A DNA stretch of 64,000 bases, taken from NCBI RefSeq assembly GCF_905475395.1, contig NC_058337.1:118166368-118230367 (forward strand). Direction: 5' to 3'. The translations under genes and the position numbers were made by a program. The notes below the pieces were generated by a model. That model did not search any database, had not been told where the DNA came from, and saw only the letters and a list, made by a program, of their open reading frames with translations. Shown here piece by piece: positions 1 to 10,849 of this stretch (its first letter is position 1; each line of letters opens with the position of its first letter). Origin of the DNA: Chrysoperla carnea. Lineage: Eukaryota; Arthropoda; Insecta; Neuroptera; Chrysopidae.

Positions 1-434
1 ACCCATATAATACTACAATTTGCGCATAATTAGCGCTCTCTAGGATAAACTGTGATGTTTACGAAAAAATGTTTCAAACAAAAATTGTTTATTTTTTTAT
101 AAGGAACATTTTTTACATTTAAACTTTTGTTCTATTTCTAACGGCTTACGAGATGGGTCCCAAGACCCAATTGACCTATGTTGCTCATTTACGAACTTGA
201 CCTCACTTTTTAGGCCCCCAGTAAGCTATAAAAATTTTAGCTTGATATCTCTTTTCGTTTTTGAGTAATCGTGATGACAGACGGACAGACAGACAACCGG
301 AAATGGACTAATTAGGTCATTTTATGAACACCTATACCAAAATTTTTTGCTTAGCATCAATATTTTGAAGCGTTACAAACTTGGGACTAAACTTAGTATA
401 TCTTGCATATTACATATGTGCAAGGTATAAAAAG
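1..434 (+). repeat. Interspersed repeat family A, copy 1 (5' truncated by window)
   Basis: This is the 3' part of a roughly 550-600 bp repeat found six times in the window (also at 10217, 11909, 29752, 42833 and 61243). Shared landmarks are a GACAGACGGACAGACAG tract, the phrase AAACTTGGGACTAAACTTA, and a terminal hairpin followed by an A run. Here the hairpin spans about 396-428. No coding capacity is visible. The class is not recognised; the terminal hairpin recalls Helitron 3' ends, but no clear CTRR end was seen. Confidence 0.75.
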
Positions 435-1150
435 ATCGGAAGATTTAACATCACGGTAGTCTGTTTTCTCCTCTAGCAAGCTAAGAGTATACCATTTTAC
501 TTCATAAGTGTCGGTGTATACATTGTACTGCAGAAAATTTTTCCAAAATGATTTTAAAAAATTCAAAAAATGAACACAAATTTTTTTTATTAAAAAATAT
601 ACGTATTTTTATAATTTCCTATAAAATATTTGACAACAATATTAACTTAAATAATTCCAAATTCTATTTAAAAAAAATTTAACAATAACATAGAACTAAC
701 AAATGGACTGCTTGAGAAAAATGATGTTTACTGACAGAAACTAAGTTTGGGTGCGATTAAACTCTTCACTAGAACCATGTTCCGTTGTGTTGAAAGTTAT
801 CAACGCCATTGAGAATTAATTGTCTATGTAGACTTATATAAATTAGTTTGAACCTTAAATCCTAACATAAACAGTAAATCCTAAAGGATGTTTAGGACAT
901 ACAATAGGCAGAGGTACTGAAAATTAGCAATTTGTGGATATATACGTTTTGTAGCATGCTACAAAGTAAATAAATAGTCTTATTTCTGTCTAACCAAATG
1001 TACTACAGCTGCTTGTATAGTATACATTAATTGATTTATCGAGTAAAAACCAGGTTTTCGATTTATTTTTAAATGTTTTCTCAACAACCGATTAGTTTAT
1101 GTAAAAAAAAAAATTGTGCAAAATCATTTCTATATAGACTTATAAATTAT
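435..1150. other. AT-rich intergenic stretch, nothing recognised
   Basis: No open frame of note, no RNA gene and no clear repeat structure is visible between the family A repeat and the hAT element. Confidence 0.5.
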
Positions 1151-2088
1151 CAGGGGCGGATTAATGGGTAGGCAAAGTAGGCCTGTGCCTACGGCGGAAA
1201 AAAAAATGGGGCGGCAAAAAATTCGTTTCAATTATTAAAAATTTTTTTGTTTAATAAAAATGTAAAAATGTGAATTTTTGTCAATTTTAGTCAATTTTGC
1301 GTGAAACAATCATTTGAAAAAGTCGCCACTTCACTTAAACTATATGTAGTCACTATGTTCGCGAATGTCACTATCCTGGAAGTTTTAGAACGTTTCTCAG
1401 AAAAACTATAACCTAACCTTCCTTCTTGTTTTGGTCAACTGTACCATGTCAGAGACTGTACTAAAGTATTTGAATCGTTTAAAATGAGTGATGGTAGACA
1501 ACGACTAAGCGGGTATCAGTACTCTAATTTAAGAAAAGAGAAAGATGAGAAATTGAAAAAAGATGTTAATTCATCGAGAAAAATAAACGACTTTTTCAAA
1601 TCGTTAAGAAAAGAAGTTGAATTATCGGATGAATTCACCATCCCCGTTCAAGTTTGCACCAGGTGTATCCGATGATCGATATTGCTGTTAGAATATTTAC
1701 TTGCACTGCACTAGCAAATTGTACTGCGGAACGTCCATTTTCATGCTTGAAACGAATTAAAACTTATTTGCGTTCCACGATGAAAGAGAACAGACTAAAT
1801 TCTTTGGCTATAATGTGTATTGAAGTTGCAACTTTGCTACAAGTTTATCTGAACAAAATCATCGATACATTTGCTGTTGAAAAAGTCTGGCGTAAAAATG
1901 TACATTGAAATAATTGAAAAATGAATTGTTTTTTTGTTTTGTAAACCTTACTTATGATTAAAAAGTTATTTCATTTATTATATTAAATATTTTTCAATTT
2001 CCAAATAAATAAAACAGATTTTTGTTTATAAAAAAAGGCGGCACTTTGATGCCTGCCTATGGGCGGCAAATTCATAAATCCGCCCCTG
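1151..2088 (+). mobile_element. hAT transposon, internally deleted, with remnant transposase
   Basis: Terminal inverted repeats begin CAGGGGCGGATT at both ends (1151 and, reversed, 2088). The flanking 8-mers TAAATTAT and TAAAAAAT agree at 6 of 8 positions, as expected for an aged 8-bp hAT target duplication. Two short frames remain. The one at 1484-1675 resembles the basic N-terminal leader of ZMYM1-like hAT transposases (RLSGYQYSNLRKEKDEK, then a DFFKS motif). The one at 1654-1908 is the C-terminal hAT dimerisation segment, with the diagnostic NCTAERPFSCLKRIKTYLR block at about residues 22-40. The zinc-finger and catalytic parts of the transposase are missing, so the copy is a deletion derivative that cannot move itself but might be moved by a full-length relative. 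Confidence 0.85.
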
Positions 2089-3620
2089 TAAAAAATTATA
2101 ATAACTTTTAAATGGCTTTAGTGAATTGTTTTAAAATTTCCGCAGTAGTTTTAGTATTATTAACTAAAAAACGCATATTGTAAGTGTAACAGCCAAATAA
2201 GCAGTCCAGTATTTTTATGTCTATGACAAATACAAACTTAAGTTTACAATCCCTATTAAAATTTTCTAATAATATTAATGAAAAAGTTAACAAAAAAGGA
2301 AAAAAAATGGATATATATTAATATAAATTTTTTTTTAAATAAACAGGGTATTTATAAAAACCCAATAACAAAAATAATTTGATCTGACCCTTTGGTAAAT
2401 ATATAATCATTTGTAAAAATATCTTCTTTTTATTTAATTAAGGCACTTTTTGGAATTTCTGGTCCCATGAAATTTTTTTATTACCCTGAGTGAATAAAAT
2501 GTTTAAAGAGCACTATATGGAATAAATTTTCATGAAAAATACTGGCCCAATAATACATTTTCTGATATAAAATTATACGAAACGTTTATAAAAGAAATGG
2601 AATGTTTGTTAAATTAAGTCACAGAAATTATGATATAAATTAGTAAGAGCTTATTTAAGTCCTACCTTAAAAGAAAGCTTCTTGTTAACCGGATATTTAA
2701 TCCGATCTTTATTATTTTTAATAGATTTTCGATACCTTTGACCTTGAATATCTAGCGACGCGAACGCGTTATCATTTGTGACTTTTGAGACAGCATTTGT
2801 ACTATCAAAATAAAGGTTTGTACAAAAAATTAGCTTATTCCGTTAGATTCCGAGGTTGATTACTTATTTTTACTAAGATGATCGGGTTATTTTGAAACAT
2901 ATTACATTTTAATTATGATTTTTTTTTAAAGAATAATTAAGTTATTTCAAATTTTATATTTTTTAGTACATTCAGTCTTTTAATTTTAAACGAGTGATCC
3001 TAAATAAAAATTGTAACATTCAAAAGATGAAAATAACAAATTGTGACACTCATTTTGTAAGAAATTGGTAACTTGTATAGAAATCAATTGAAGACATCGT
3101 GGGTTTATGTTCACAAGTTAACAAATTAATAGTGGAAATACAAAAAATAAATTTTATGACTTCTAAAAAATTAGTATTCAAAACTTCTACAATTGACAAA
3201 AGTTAAACCGGCGTAGATGAGTTTATTTAGTCCGATAATGACTTGAATTTTTATGTGAAAGGTTTCTCAATAACTTTCTGTTTTTTCTGTTTATTTTTAC
3301 TTTTTGTGACGTTAAAAGCTTAAATAGTTTGAATAGATTAACAATTGTGATTGAATAAAAAGGCTATTTGTTAGACTATTCGATTAACTAAGCGAATGAA
3401 TTCACAACACTTCACAAGCACCAAAAAAATTAGCCTTAATGCCTCAAAAAAATTATCGCCTCGAATTAATATGTACCATATAAACTCTATTAAAGATTAA
3501 CTCTTTGAAACAAATTTGTAAAATTATGATTGACCTTAGCTTTCTCTTGAGAATAAATAATTCTTACTAATTCGATATCACAAACTGTGCTAAAAGCACT
3601 CTAATGTTTTTAACTATTTG
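2089..3620. other. AT-rich region downstream of the zinc-finger gene, nothing recognised
   Basis: The short minus-strand frame at 2108-2293 has no recognisable domain. The stretch probably holds the 3' UTR of the zinc-finger exon ending at 3621, transcribed leftward. No further zinc-finger exon was found here. Confidence 0.4.
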
Positions 3621-3865
3621 CTAAACTTTATCGTCAGTAAAATCTAATTTAGCATCTAAACTTAATGTCATTTTATGGATACGAGTTAAATGTGATCGCA
3701 TATCATACGATCGACTGAAATGCCGTCGACATACAGGACATTCAGTTTTTCCTTCATGTGCATCTCGATGTAATGTTAAGGACATTGGATGTTTGAATCC
3801 TTTCCAACAGAGGCGACAACGAAATAGTAGTTCATCTTCACCATCAACGGCTTGTCCTTTCATAT
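3621..3865 (-). CDS. Alternative terminal exon, zinc-finger pair B
   Basis: The acceptor (TTTATGTTTAG) precedes 3865, and the exon is entered with two bases completing a codon. Finger 1 reads CRLCWKGF...HRDAH; finger 2 reads CPVCRRHF...HLTRIH. Both have complete C2H2 spacing. The exon ends at an in-frame stop 3621-3623. It cannot be joined in phase to the end of the 7416-7208 exon, so it is probably an alternative to that exon rather than a continuation of it. Confidence 0.75.
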
Positions 3866-6800
3866 CTAAACATAAATTTCGAAATCAAATTTGATGTAAC
3901 TATTTTATGTCAAAAAAATCAAATTCTAAACTAATATTTTCATTGAAATTTAATTTTTTAAGAAATTTAAATCGTTTTTTTTATTAACTGTATAGTTACA
4001 TCCTTACGTTTTGGATTTATAAATTCATCGTTTCAGAAGGGCGACAAAAAAGAGCATACTTCTTTTGAAATTTTTTAGAAAACTGAAAAATACACTTAAT
4101 TAGAAAGAATAGAATCATAACTAAAGCTAATATATCCAGGGCCTGATCTAAGGAGTTGCAAGCCGGGCAAAAGTAAGAGCGTTTGTACGCCCGAAGTTCT
4201 TAATTTTCCCTCTTGAAGATAAAATTTTTTTTTTAATGTTAGATACTTTTGCAGCTGTAAATCCTTAGACGGACCAACATATTTTAAAGTGCTGTCTTGG
4301 CTTATAATTTTTTGAATGCATTCTCCTAAGAAAATTATAAAATAGTACTTGAGCCAAGCCGTGAGAAAGAAGAAGAAATACCTAAGTATAAAAAAGAAAC
4401 AAACTTTTTCGATATATACCCAGATCACCCTGATTCATTTACTGAATATCGGGTTGTTTGTTTCCATGTAGTATTAACAAACAATTTATGATCGAATTCT
4501 TGAAGGATCAACCGCCCTAGATTTCGTCAGGTTATCAGAATAAATGCTGACATATGTACAATTGTTTCTTTTCATATTATTATTATGGGAATAATGTACA
4601 AGACCAAGAAGAATTTGTTCCTTTATTCTAGGTCCACAGATTCCCACTCCATTCACCTAATGATGAATTTGAAAAAACGCTAAAATATTTAAAAATTAAC
4701 GACAATTCTAAAATTTATGATGTTGGCGAAGTTTATTGAAAATATTCATTCAGAAGCGAAAAATTAAATTTCAATGAATCTAAATAAAATAGAGTAAGAT
4801 CCCGGTGCCCCCAGACGTTACTTATTTTCTTATAAGAAATATAAATGGGATACAGTAGTGTTAGTACGTACTTTGAGTGTGTGCATACCTGCTACCTTGG
4901 GTCGACGGCCAATTCATAGGTACCAGGTGCTAAAGGTAGATAAATACAGTACTGATTTTTCTCAAATTCTCAGTGCTGATTTTTACATATGTTTTAGATA
5001 TTTTTGTTAAAAATCAATAATCATTATTGCCAGACACTTTCCATCGGCACTTACCCTTACCAGACGCTTTAAAGCTTCAAAAAAAAACAACATATTCTTA
5101 CTTATGATCTCACTCTTGATTTTTATATATGATACTAAGGGAACTATTTGAACACCCCTGGTCAGCAGCCAGACCAATTGGAGGGGTCAAACATCCCCCC
5201 AGACACACATAAAGTGTCGCTATGTGTATAAGCGCGAGGGCATTATTTGTACGCTTGAGTGTGAGAGAGATATCTATTTATGGATATCTTTCTTTATTAT
5301 TGTCGTCTCTAGGCTACTCTATTCCGTGCTACTCGATTCAGTGCATCTGTGATTCTAAACTACATGAAGAAAATGAAAAGCATAAGGAGTTCATTAATAA
5401 ATTTGAAAATTATTCGCTTTCAAAAATTTACTATCATCATCCTTGCAAATTAGAGTTTTTTTATAAAACATCAGTAAAAAAAGAAACACCCAAAAGTGAT
5501 TGGCATGATCTTCGTCAGCATCATCAAACTGCTTTTGAGGAAATATCTGCTTTAATTAATGAAAATATAATAAAAAAAGGACGATGCTATTTTTTGACTT
5601 ATCTTCATAGATATTACATGGAAATATTAAATGAAAGTGAAGAAGGGAATTCTACAAAAATTAAAGGAAGTTTCACTCCACACAATTTAGAAATCAAGAT
5701 AATAAAAGCATTTGATAAGCAAATTAAATTTTTTATCATTCAGAATAAAAAATTAGTAGCTCCGAAAAATTTAATTTCTATTGATGACCAATAATTTCAG
5801 TATTTGAAGGATGAAGACATTTTACACAAAGCTGCTTTATTATTGCGAAAATCTATTTTGCAAACTGAAAAAAAAATTGCCACAACTTATAACCGCTCAA
5901 AACCTTAAAGAAGGTGAAATATCGATACCACAAGATTTATTAGACTTTTATTACACTCTGATAGCCGGTAGCAATCGAAAGCGCAAAAATAATCCAAAAT
6001 GTATTCGTCAAGTCAAATCTTACTGTGAAGATGTCGTGTATGGTGTTTATAACGGACAAGTCAAAACGTCGAAACATATTGTGCTCGGAATGTCCTTGAA
6101 AAGTTTAACAAGTAGTCGCAAAATTATTGATGTAATTCATAGGTACGGTCATTGCATTAGTTATCCAGCTGTAGAAGAGCTGGAAACCGAAGCAACATAT
6201 ACTTCAATACAGCAGTCAAGTATATGTCCTGAAGCAATTGTAAAATCACCACATCTCTGTACTGGGGTTGCTTTTGATAATTTTGATAGGTTTGTGGAAA
6301 CTAACAGTGGCAAAGATACATTGCACGATACTGTCGGGATCATCTATCAAAATATTGATTTAGATAATCCAGATGAATCCCAATTGATAAGTTTACCCGC
6401 TGTTAACAATGAGACACCTTTAAATTCGAAGACGAGGAGACGAAGAACTTGCCAACATTGGGTTGATGATGACTTATCAAACTTAGACGATGATGACAGT
6501 AAAGATCACGCTGAATTGTAAAATGACATGTATAGCTTTGTATAATTTTAAGATTTAATAAACATGAATTTTTTAAATAGTAGTATTCAATTTTACTCGA
6601 TGATAAGATGTTAAACATATTTTAAAGAAACTTATATTTATTATTCATAAAATTTTCTCAACCCAGATCACTTTAAAATACCTTGTAATCTTCAGGTTCG
6701 ATTCCATTTTGCATGTAACGAATCTTTAATCTCTCTTGATCATATCGAACAGAGCAGAATTTTAGCGACACTTTATGTGTGTCTGGGGGATGTTTGACCC

Positions 6801-9484
6801 CTCCAATTGGTCTGGCTGCTGACCAGGGGTGTTCAAATAGATCCCTTAGTATCATATATAAAAATCAAGAGTGAGATCATAAGTAAGAATATGTTGTTTT
6901 TTTTTTTGAAGCTTTAAAGCGTCTGGTAAGGGTAAGTGCCGATGGAAAGTGTCTGGCAATAATGATTATTGATTTTTAACAAAAATATCTAAAACATATG
7001 TAAAAATCAGCACTGAGAATTTGAGAAAAATCAGTACTGTATTTATCTACCTTTAGCACCTGGTACCTATGAATTGGCCGTCGACCCAAGGTAGCAGGTA
7101 TGCACACACTCAAAGTACGTACTAACACTACTGTATCCCATTTATATTTCTTATGAGAAAATAAGTAACGTCTGGGGGCACCGGGATCTTGGTCTAAAAT
7201 GTTAATATTATGGAAAATGGAAAATGATTACCAAAGTTTCTGTGATTTGATGTTTCTTAAACATATGTTTCTTGAGCTCAAATTTCCGTGACATAACAGC
7301 AGCGCAAATTGGACATTTTGTGCCGCCAGTATGTAATTGTAGATGTAACCGTAGACTATTCGGATGACGAAATACTTTCATGCATTTTGAACAAGGAAAC
7401 AATGTTGTTGTCTTACCTGCGGCACCAAACATATCCATTGGGATAGGGAGTCCCAAATTAAATAAAATGTAAAATCAAACATGAATCCAGAAATTTTCCA
7501 GATTATTCTTTTTGTTTGGGAGTGAATGGTTTCATGTTTGAGTGTACAACAGTTTCCCTTTCAATATACATCTAATCAATATTTTATGTTTTTTATAACT
7601 TACCATCTTGATCTGCAGAAGGTCCTGGGGTACTACTAGTTTCCGTTGTTTGTTCCGATATAACATTGCCTGTTTCGTCTTTGCGTTTATAAGTTGCTGT
7701 AGCTGTTGCCGTTACAGTTGCAGTTCGTCCTAAATTAAATGATCAAGATAAATCTGCGAAACTTCTTCGAAAGTTTTACTGAAAGTTCTAAATAATTTTA
7801 ATTTAAATGAACTTTTGATGTGATTAATTATGACTTCTTTGAACTAGGAGAGCTCAAAGCAATTAAGTAAAGTAATTAAGGGAAGTTTGCAAAAATAGGT
7901 TTTTCGCGTTTTTCAGCAAAACGATGAGTTTTACAGCAAAAATAGTTCAGACAAAAATTAGAGATAATCCGATTCTCTACCAAAAGTGTCTCTAAACCTT
8001 TTTTCATAAGTATTGCCATTTTCGTGATATAGCGGTTCAAAGAATTGAGCAAATAATTTTTTTCGTAATACTTACATTTTTGAACCGTTATACGAGTAAA
8101 AATATGAGGACTAATTTTTGATGAACCAGCTTCTCCATCTTGGCGCTGTCTTTTCACAGCATCAATGCTACTCTTTCGAGTATAATTTTTTCGACACTGC
8201 ACTTGAATTTTTACATATGTTTAGTCTTTCAAGTACTCCGAAAATTCACCACTTCTTTCAATACTTACGACTAACAGTATTTTGTGGAGTATGAGACCTT
8301 TGAAATGAGACAGATTTACGAGCATCACCACGCTGACAATTGAATGGAAGACAGACAGATGTTACTCAGGTCATGCTATTAAATAAAAATAGGGACGGAG
8401 TTCTTGATGTATAAGATATAGGGACTCATATTTTTACTCGTATAACGTTTCAAAAATGTATACAAACGTATTACGAATAAAATAATTTTTCCAATTTTTG
8501 AACCGCTATATAACGAAAATGGCAGCACTTATAAAAAAAGCTGCAGAGACACATTTTGTAGCAAATTGAATGATCTACAATTTTTGTCTGAACTATTTTT
8601 GCTGTTTAACTCACCATTTTGCTGAAAAACGCGAAAAATCTATTTTTGCAAACTTCCCCCCTCAATAAAATTTTTTGCACAAGGGAGATTGATGTGGACT
8701 TTTCACAATTCATTTATAATAGTATTCTGAACATTCATACCAATTTTTAGCTCTATGGGAATTTTTGTAACCTTCAAAGTGTAATTTGACTGGATAATAA
8801 ATTCATTTTTAATTACTAACCTGTAATAAAAGAAGTATTTTTTTGATTCAATTCAGAAACATCAATCAATTCTTTCCCGTAAACCTCTCCAACATAATTA
8901 TAATTTTCATTTGAATTTTCCATCATAGATGCATTTTCATTCAATTTATTAACCGACGAACCATCCAAAACATTTGTCTGTTCATCATTAGTAAGTCGCC
9001 GTTTTTTCTTATTATTTGGTGAAAATTTCTCAGGAATTCTTTCAACTTGCTGCTGTTGCGTTTCGTCTCCAATCGGTGGTAAACATCGATTATCAACTTC
9101 TTCTACAGGCAAAACTGGTGATTCTCGTCCAGAATCAGTTAAACCACGTACTTCTAAAAGCTCTGCCGTTTGCAAGAAAGAAGTTAATTGATCACTAATC
9201 ACAGACACCTCACCTTGGTACATAAACGATACAATCGCTGATAAATCTGTGTAGCTAACATTTCGTAAGATTACAATAGGATGTTGACATGGATTTTCTT
9301 TGAAAAGATCTCGAAAATACGGACTACATGCAGATAACATGATTTTATGGGCACGTATCTTGCCACCATCACAACTTAGTGTAACATCCACTAAGTTATC
9401 GTCGTGGCGAAGAGAATCGAATGCTCCGGAGATATGATTGGAATAGTTATTCCAACGTAAGGCATATTGTTCAGTACACATCAT
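3621..9484 (-). CDS. BTB/POZ C2H2 zinc-finger transcription factor (Broad/tramtrack/lola type)
   Basis: This is a sequence-specific nuclear regulator of the insect BTB-zinc-finger class. Exon 1 (9484-8821) encodes a BTB/POZ dimerisation domain at about residues 5-118. It has the class hallmarks RWNNY, FVDVTL-like VDVTLSCDGG, AHKIMLSACSPYF, HPIVILRNV and FMYQGEVSV, and is followed by a polar linker. Exon 2 (7729-7604) adds a Thr/Ala-rich linker (TATATATYKRK). Two alternative last exons can follow: 7416-7208 or 3865-3621, each with a pair of C2H2 fingers and both entered in the same phase, because exon 2 leaves one base (G). This matches the alternative C-terminal finger pairs of Broad, tramtrack and lola. 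The BTB block looks closest to Broad (RWNNY, CSPYFRxL, PCxHP), but I do not assign orthology. The start at 9484 (MMCTEQYALRWNN) fits the family. The introns carry two transposons. Confidence 0.85.
5222..5794 (+). CDS. Transposon ORF 1, N-terminal part of a putative transposase
   Basis: The frame encodes 190 residues and starts exactly where the left inverted repeat ends. No enzyme motif is visible. At about residues 69-76 a YHHPCKLEFFYK block resembles the H-x-x-C-R/K-x-x-Y motif near the N-terminus of an uncharacterised family of transposon proteins. Downstream, QTAFEEISALINENII and FLTYLHRYYMEIL match that family's next conserved helices as I remember them. The identical frame is present at 23613-24185 on the minus strand. 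Function is inferred only from position in the element. Confidence 0.5.
   Translation: MCISARALFVRLSVREISIYGYLSLLLSSLGYSIPCYSIQCICDSKLHEENEKHKEFINKFENYSLSKIYYHHPCKLEFFYKTSVKKETPKSDWHDLRQHHQTAFEEISALINENIIKKGRCYFLTYLHRYYMEILNESEEGNSTKIKGSFTPHNLEIKIIKAFDKQIKFFIIQNKKLVAPKNLISIDDQ
5811..6521 (+). CDS. Transposon ORF 2, central part of the same putative protein
   Basis: The frame encodes 236 residues. Residues 80-115 (YCEDVVYGVYNGQVKTSKHI, then GMSLKSLTSSRKIID) are the most conserved block of the uncharacterised family mentioned for ORF 1. The block VAFDNFDRFVETNSGKDTLH near residue 153 is the family's next hallmark. The last 30 residues are very acidic (DDDLSNLDDDDS). The text between ORF 1 and ORF 2, and an A9 run near 5870, look like sites where the original single frame was lost. 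Identical in the second copy at 22886-23596 (minus). Confidence 0.5.
   Translation: MKTFYTKLLYYCENLFCKLKKKLPQLITAQNLKEGEISIPQDLLDFYYTLIAGSNRKRKNNPKCIRQVKSYCEDVVYGVYNGQVKTSKHIVLGMSLKSLTSSRKIIDVIHRYGHCISYPAVEELETEATYTSIQQSSICPEAIVKSPHLCTGVAFDNFDRFVETNSGKDTLHDTVGIIYQNIDLDNPDESQLISLPAVNNETPLNSKTRRRRTCQHWVDDDLSNLDDDDSKDHAEL
7208..7416 (-). CDS. Alternative terminal exon, zinc-finger pair A
   Basis: The acceptor GCCGCAG lies just before 7416; the first two bases complete a Gly codon with the G left by the linker exon. Finger 1 is CSKCMKVF...HLQLH and finger 2 CPICAAVM...HMFKKH. The stop is at 7208-7210. The target duplication of the 2.4-kb transposon begins seven bases beyond the stop (7195-7201), so the 3' UTR of this isoform is essentially the transposon. 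Confidence 0.75.
7885..8800 (-). mobile_element. Long-TIR element, family C, copy 1
   Basis: This copy shares long inverted arms (about 350 bp) and a coding core with the element at 48638-49689, in opposite orientation. The arms carry phrases such as TTTTTCAGCAAAACG and ATTTTTACTCGTATAAC. The left arm is truncated: it starts within the TTTGCAAAAATAGG segment. The minus-strand core encodes MQCRKNYTRKSSIDAVKRQ, an H-x-x-C-R-x-x-Y-like motif (histidine present in the other copy). The right end, TCCAGTCAAATTAC in reverse, stops about 20 bases from the donor site of the BTB exon (GT at 8820-8819). Confidence 0.75.
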
Positions 9485-10216
9485 CTCGCAATATGGAATT
9501 TTTTTTTACTAAAACGTAGTTTAACTTGCCACCATTTAAATCAACAGGTTGTTGTTATTATTATTTTTTAATAAACTTTACAACATTTATTACAAAGTTA
9601 AATTTAATAATTTTGATTATATTTTAAATATAAATTGATTTAAAAAGCTGCTTTTAAAGTTATTTACTATTTATTAACTTCTTTTATAGGTTAACAACTT
9701 TTAACTCTAGATTATTGTGAAGTATTTTTTTAATCTGTGGCCTACACTGATAAATATTTTTATTTACTTGTTGAATATTGTTTACACGTTGTAAGATATA
9801 AATTTTTGTTAAATATAAAAGATGAAAAATTTATTAATTATAAATAATAAAAATATTATATTTTTATGTATTTCGTAATTATTTTGTGACCTCTAATTTT
9901 AAATAATAGAGAAAGGTAAATTATACAGGTAATGTTTTTTTTTCTATACATGTATATAGGGAATCATATAAAACAGAAAAATTTTATATAAAACTGCATT
10001 TTAATGTAAATTTTTAAATACAGTAACTTTTTTTTTTTATAAATAAATTATTTATTACGATATTTGAGGCGATTCTATAGAATTTTAAGTTTTAGTTTTA
10101 GAAACAAACTAATTTCGCTTTAAAAATGAAAATTTTATGAAAGCTCATAATATTTTGAAAATACCAGCTATTTTAAGTATTAAAAAAAATCCTATTTATA
10201 AATGAGGATTTGAATA
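9485..10216. promoter_or_regulatory. 5' flank of the BTB zinc-finger gene
   Basis: The 730 bases upstream of the BTB start codon are extremely AT-rich, with long T and A runs and no other gene. They presumably hold the 5' UTR, an upstream intron or the promoter. No specific promoter element could be assigned. Confidence 0.3.
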
Positions 10217-10809
10217 TTAAAATATTATGATAAATAAGTGAAAACAAACAATTGACTGAGTTAATTGTTGAAATACCACGCATAGACATTGTTGATTACT
10301 CTATCGCATTACACATATATACATGTCACACATACGTAACTGATATCCCCATATAATACAAATTATACAATTTACGCAATAATTTGCTCCCTAACGGGTA
10401 AACAGTGATATTTACGAAAAAATGTTTCAAACAAAAGTTGTTTATTTTTTTATAAGAAAGATTTTTTACATTTAAACTTTCGTTCTATCTCTAACGGCTT
10501 ACAAGAGGGGTTCTACGGACCCATAGGTCAAGACCCAAATGAAGTATGTTGCTCATTTACGAACTCGATCTCACTTTTTACGTCCTGAGTACGCAGTAAA
10601 AATTTCAGCTTGATATATTTTTTCTTTTTTGAGTTATTGTGTTGGTAGACAGACGGACGGACGGACAGACAACCGAAAATGGACTAATTAGGTGATTTTA
10701 TAAACACCTATACCAAAATTTTGTTCACAGCATGAATATTTTTAAGCGTTACAAACTTGGGACTAAACTTAATATACCTTGCATATTACATATATGCATG
10801 GTATAAAAA
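10217..10809 (+). repeat. Interspersed repeat family A, copy 2
   Basis: A nearly full-length copy. It starts AAGTGAAAACAAACAATTGA and ends in a hairpin (about 10772-10805) with 14-bp arms and one mismatch. It contains the GACAGACGGACGGACGGACAG tract at about 10647. It lies downstream of the aminotransferase gene and upstream of the BTB gene. Confidence 0.8.
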
Positions 10810-10849
10810 CTTAGGATTTATTAAAAATTTTGTTATATATTTTTTTTTT

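Larger units (their letters stand above)
4792..7194 (+). mobile_element. 2.4-kb TIR DNA transposon, copy 1 (superfamily not assigned)
   Basis: The element is 2403 bp with inverted terminal repeats of about 430 bp (4792-5222 against 6767-7194). After the asymmetric ends GAGT/GACC, both arms begin AAGATCCCGGTGCCCCCAG. It is flanked by TAAAATA (4785-4791) and TAAAATG (7195-7201), a near-perfect 7-bp target duplication. It is almost identical to the inverted copy at 22214-24615, so both moved recently. Inside are two frames (5222-5794 and 5811-6521) that resemble the N-terminal and central parts of a long uncharacterised transposon protein I know from cnidarian and hemipteran genomes. The rest of that protein is absent, so the copy is probably non-autonomous. 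It lies in the zinc-finger gene, between the two alternative terminal exons. Confidence 0.9.

Noticed and set aside
4096-4428. 110-residue minus-strand frame
   Set aside because: Composition is that of AT-rich non-coding DNA (Phe/Leu/Lys runs), no domain, no splice context; it lies within the zinc-finger gene region.
6690-6710. GGTTCGATTCC, a perfect tRNA B-box string
   Set aside because: It is inside the transposon next to its inverted repeat, occurs in both copies, and has no A box or cloverleaf around it.
7380-7430. GAAGKTTT, a P-loop-like string in the minus-strand frame at 7208-7456
   Set aside because: The first residues lie upstream of the splice acceptor at 7417-7418; the coding exon starts within the Gly codon, so the apparent Walker A motif is not in the protein.
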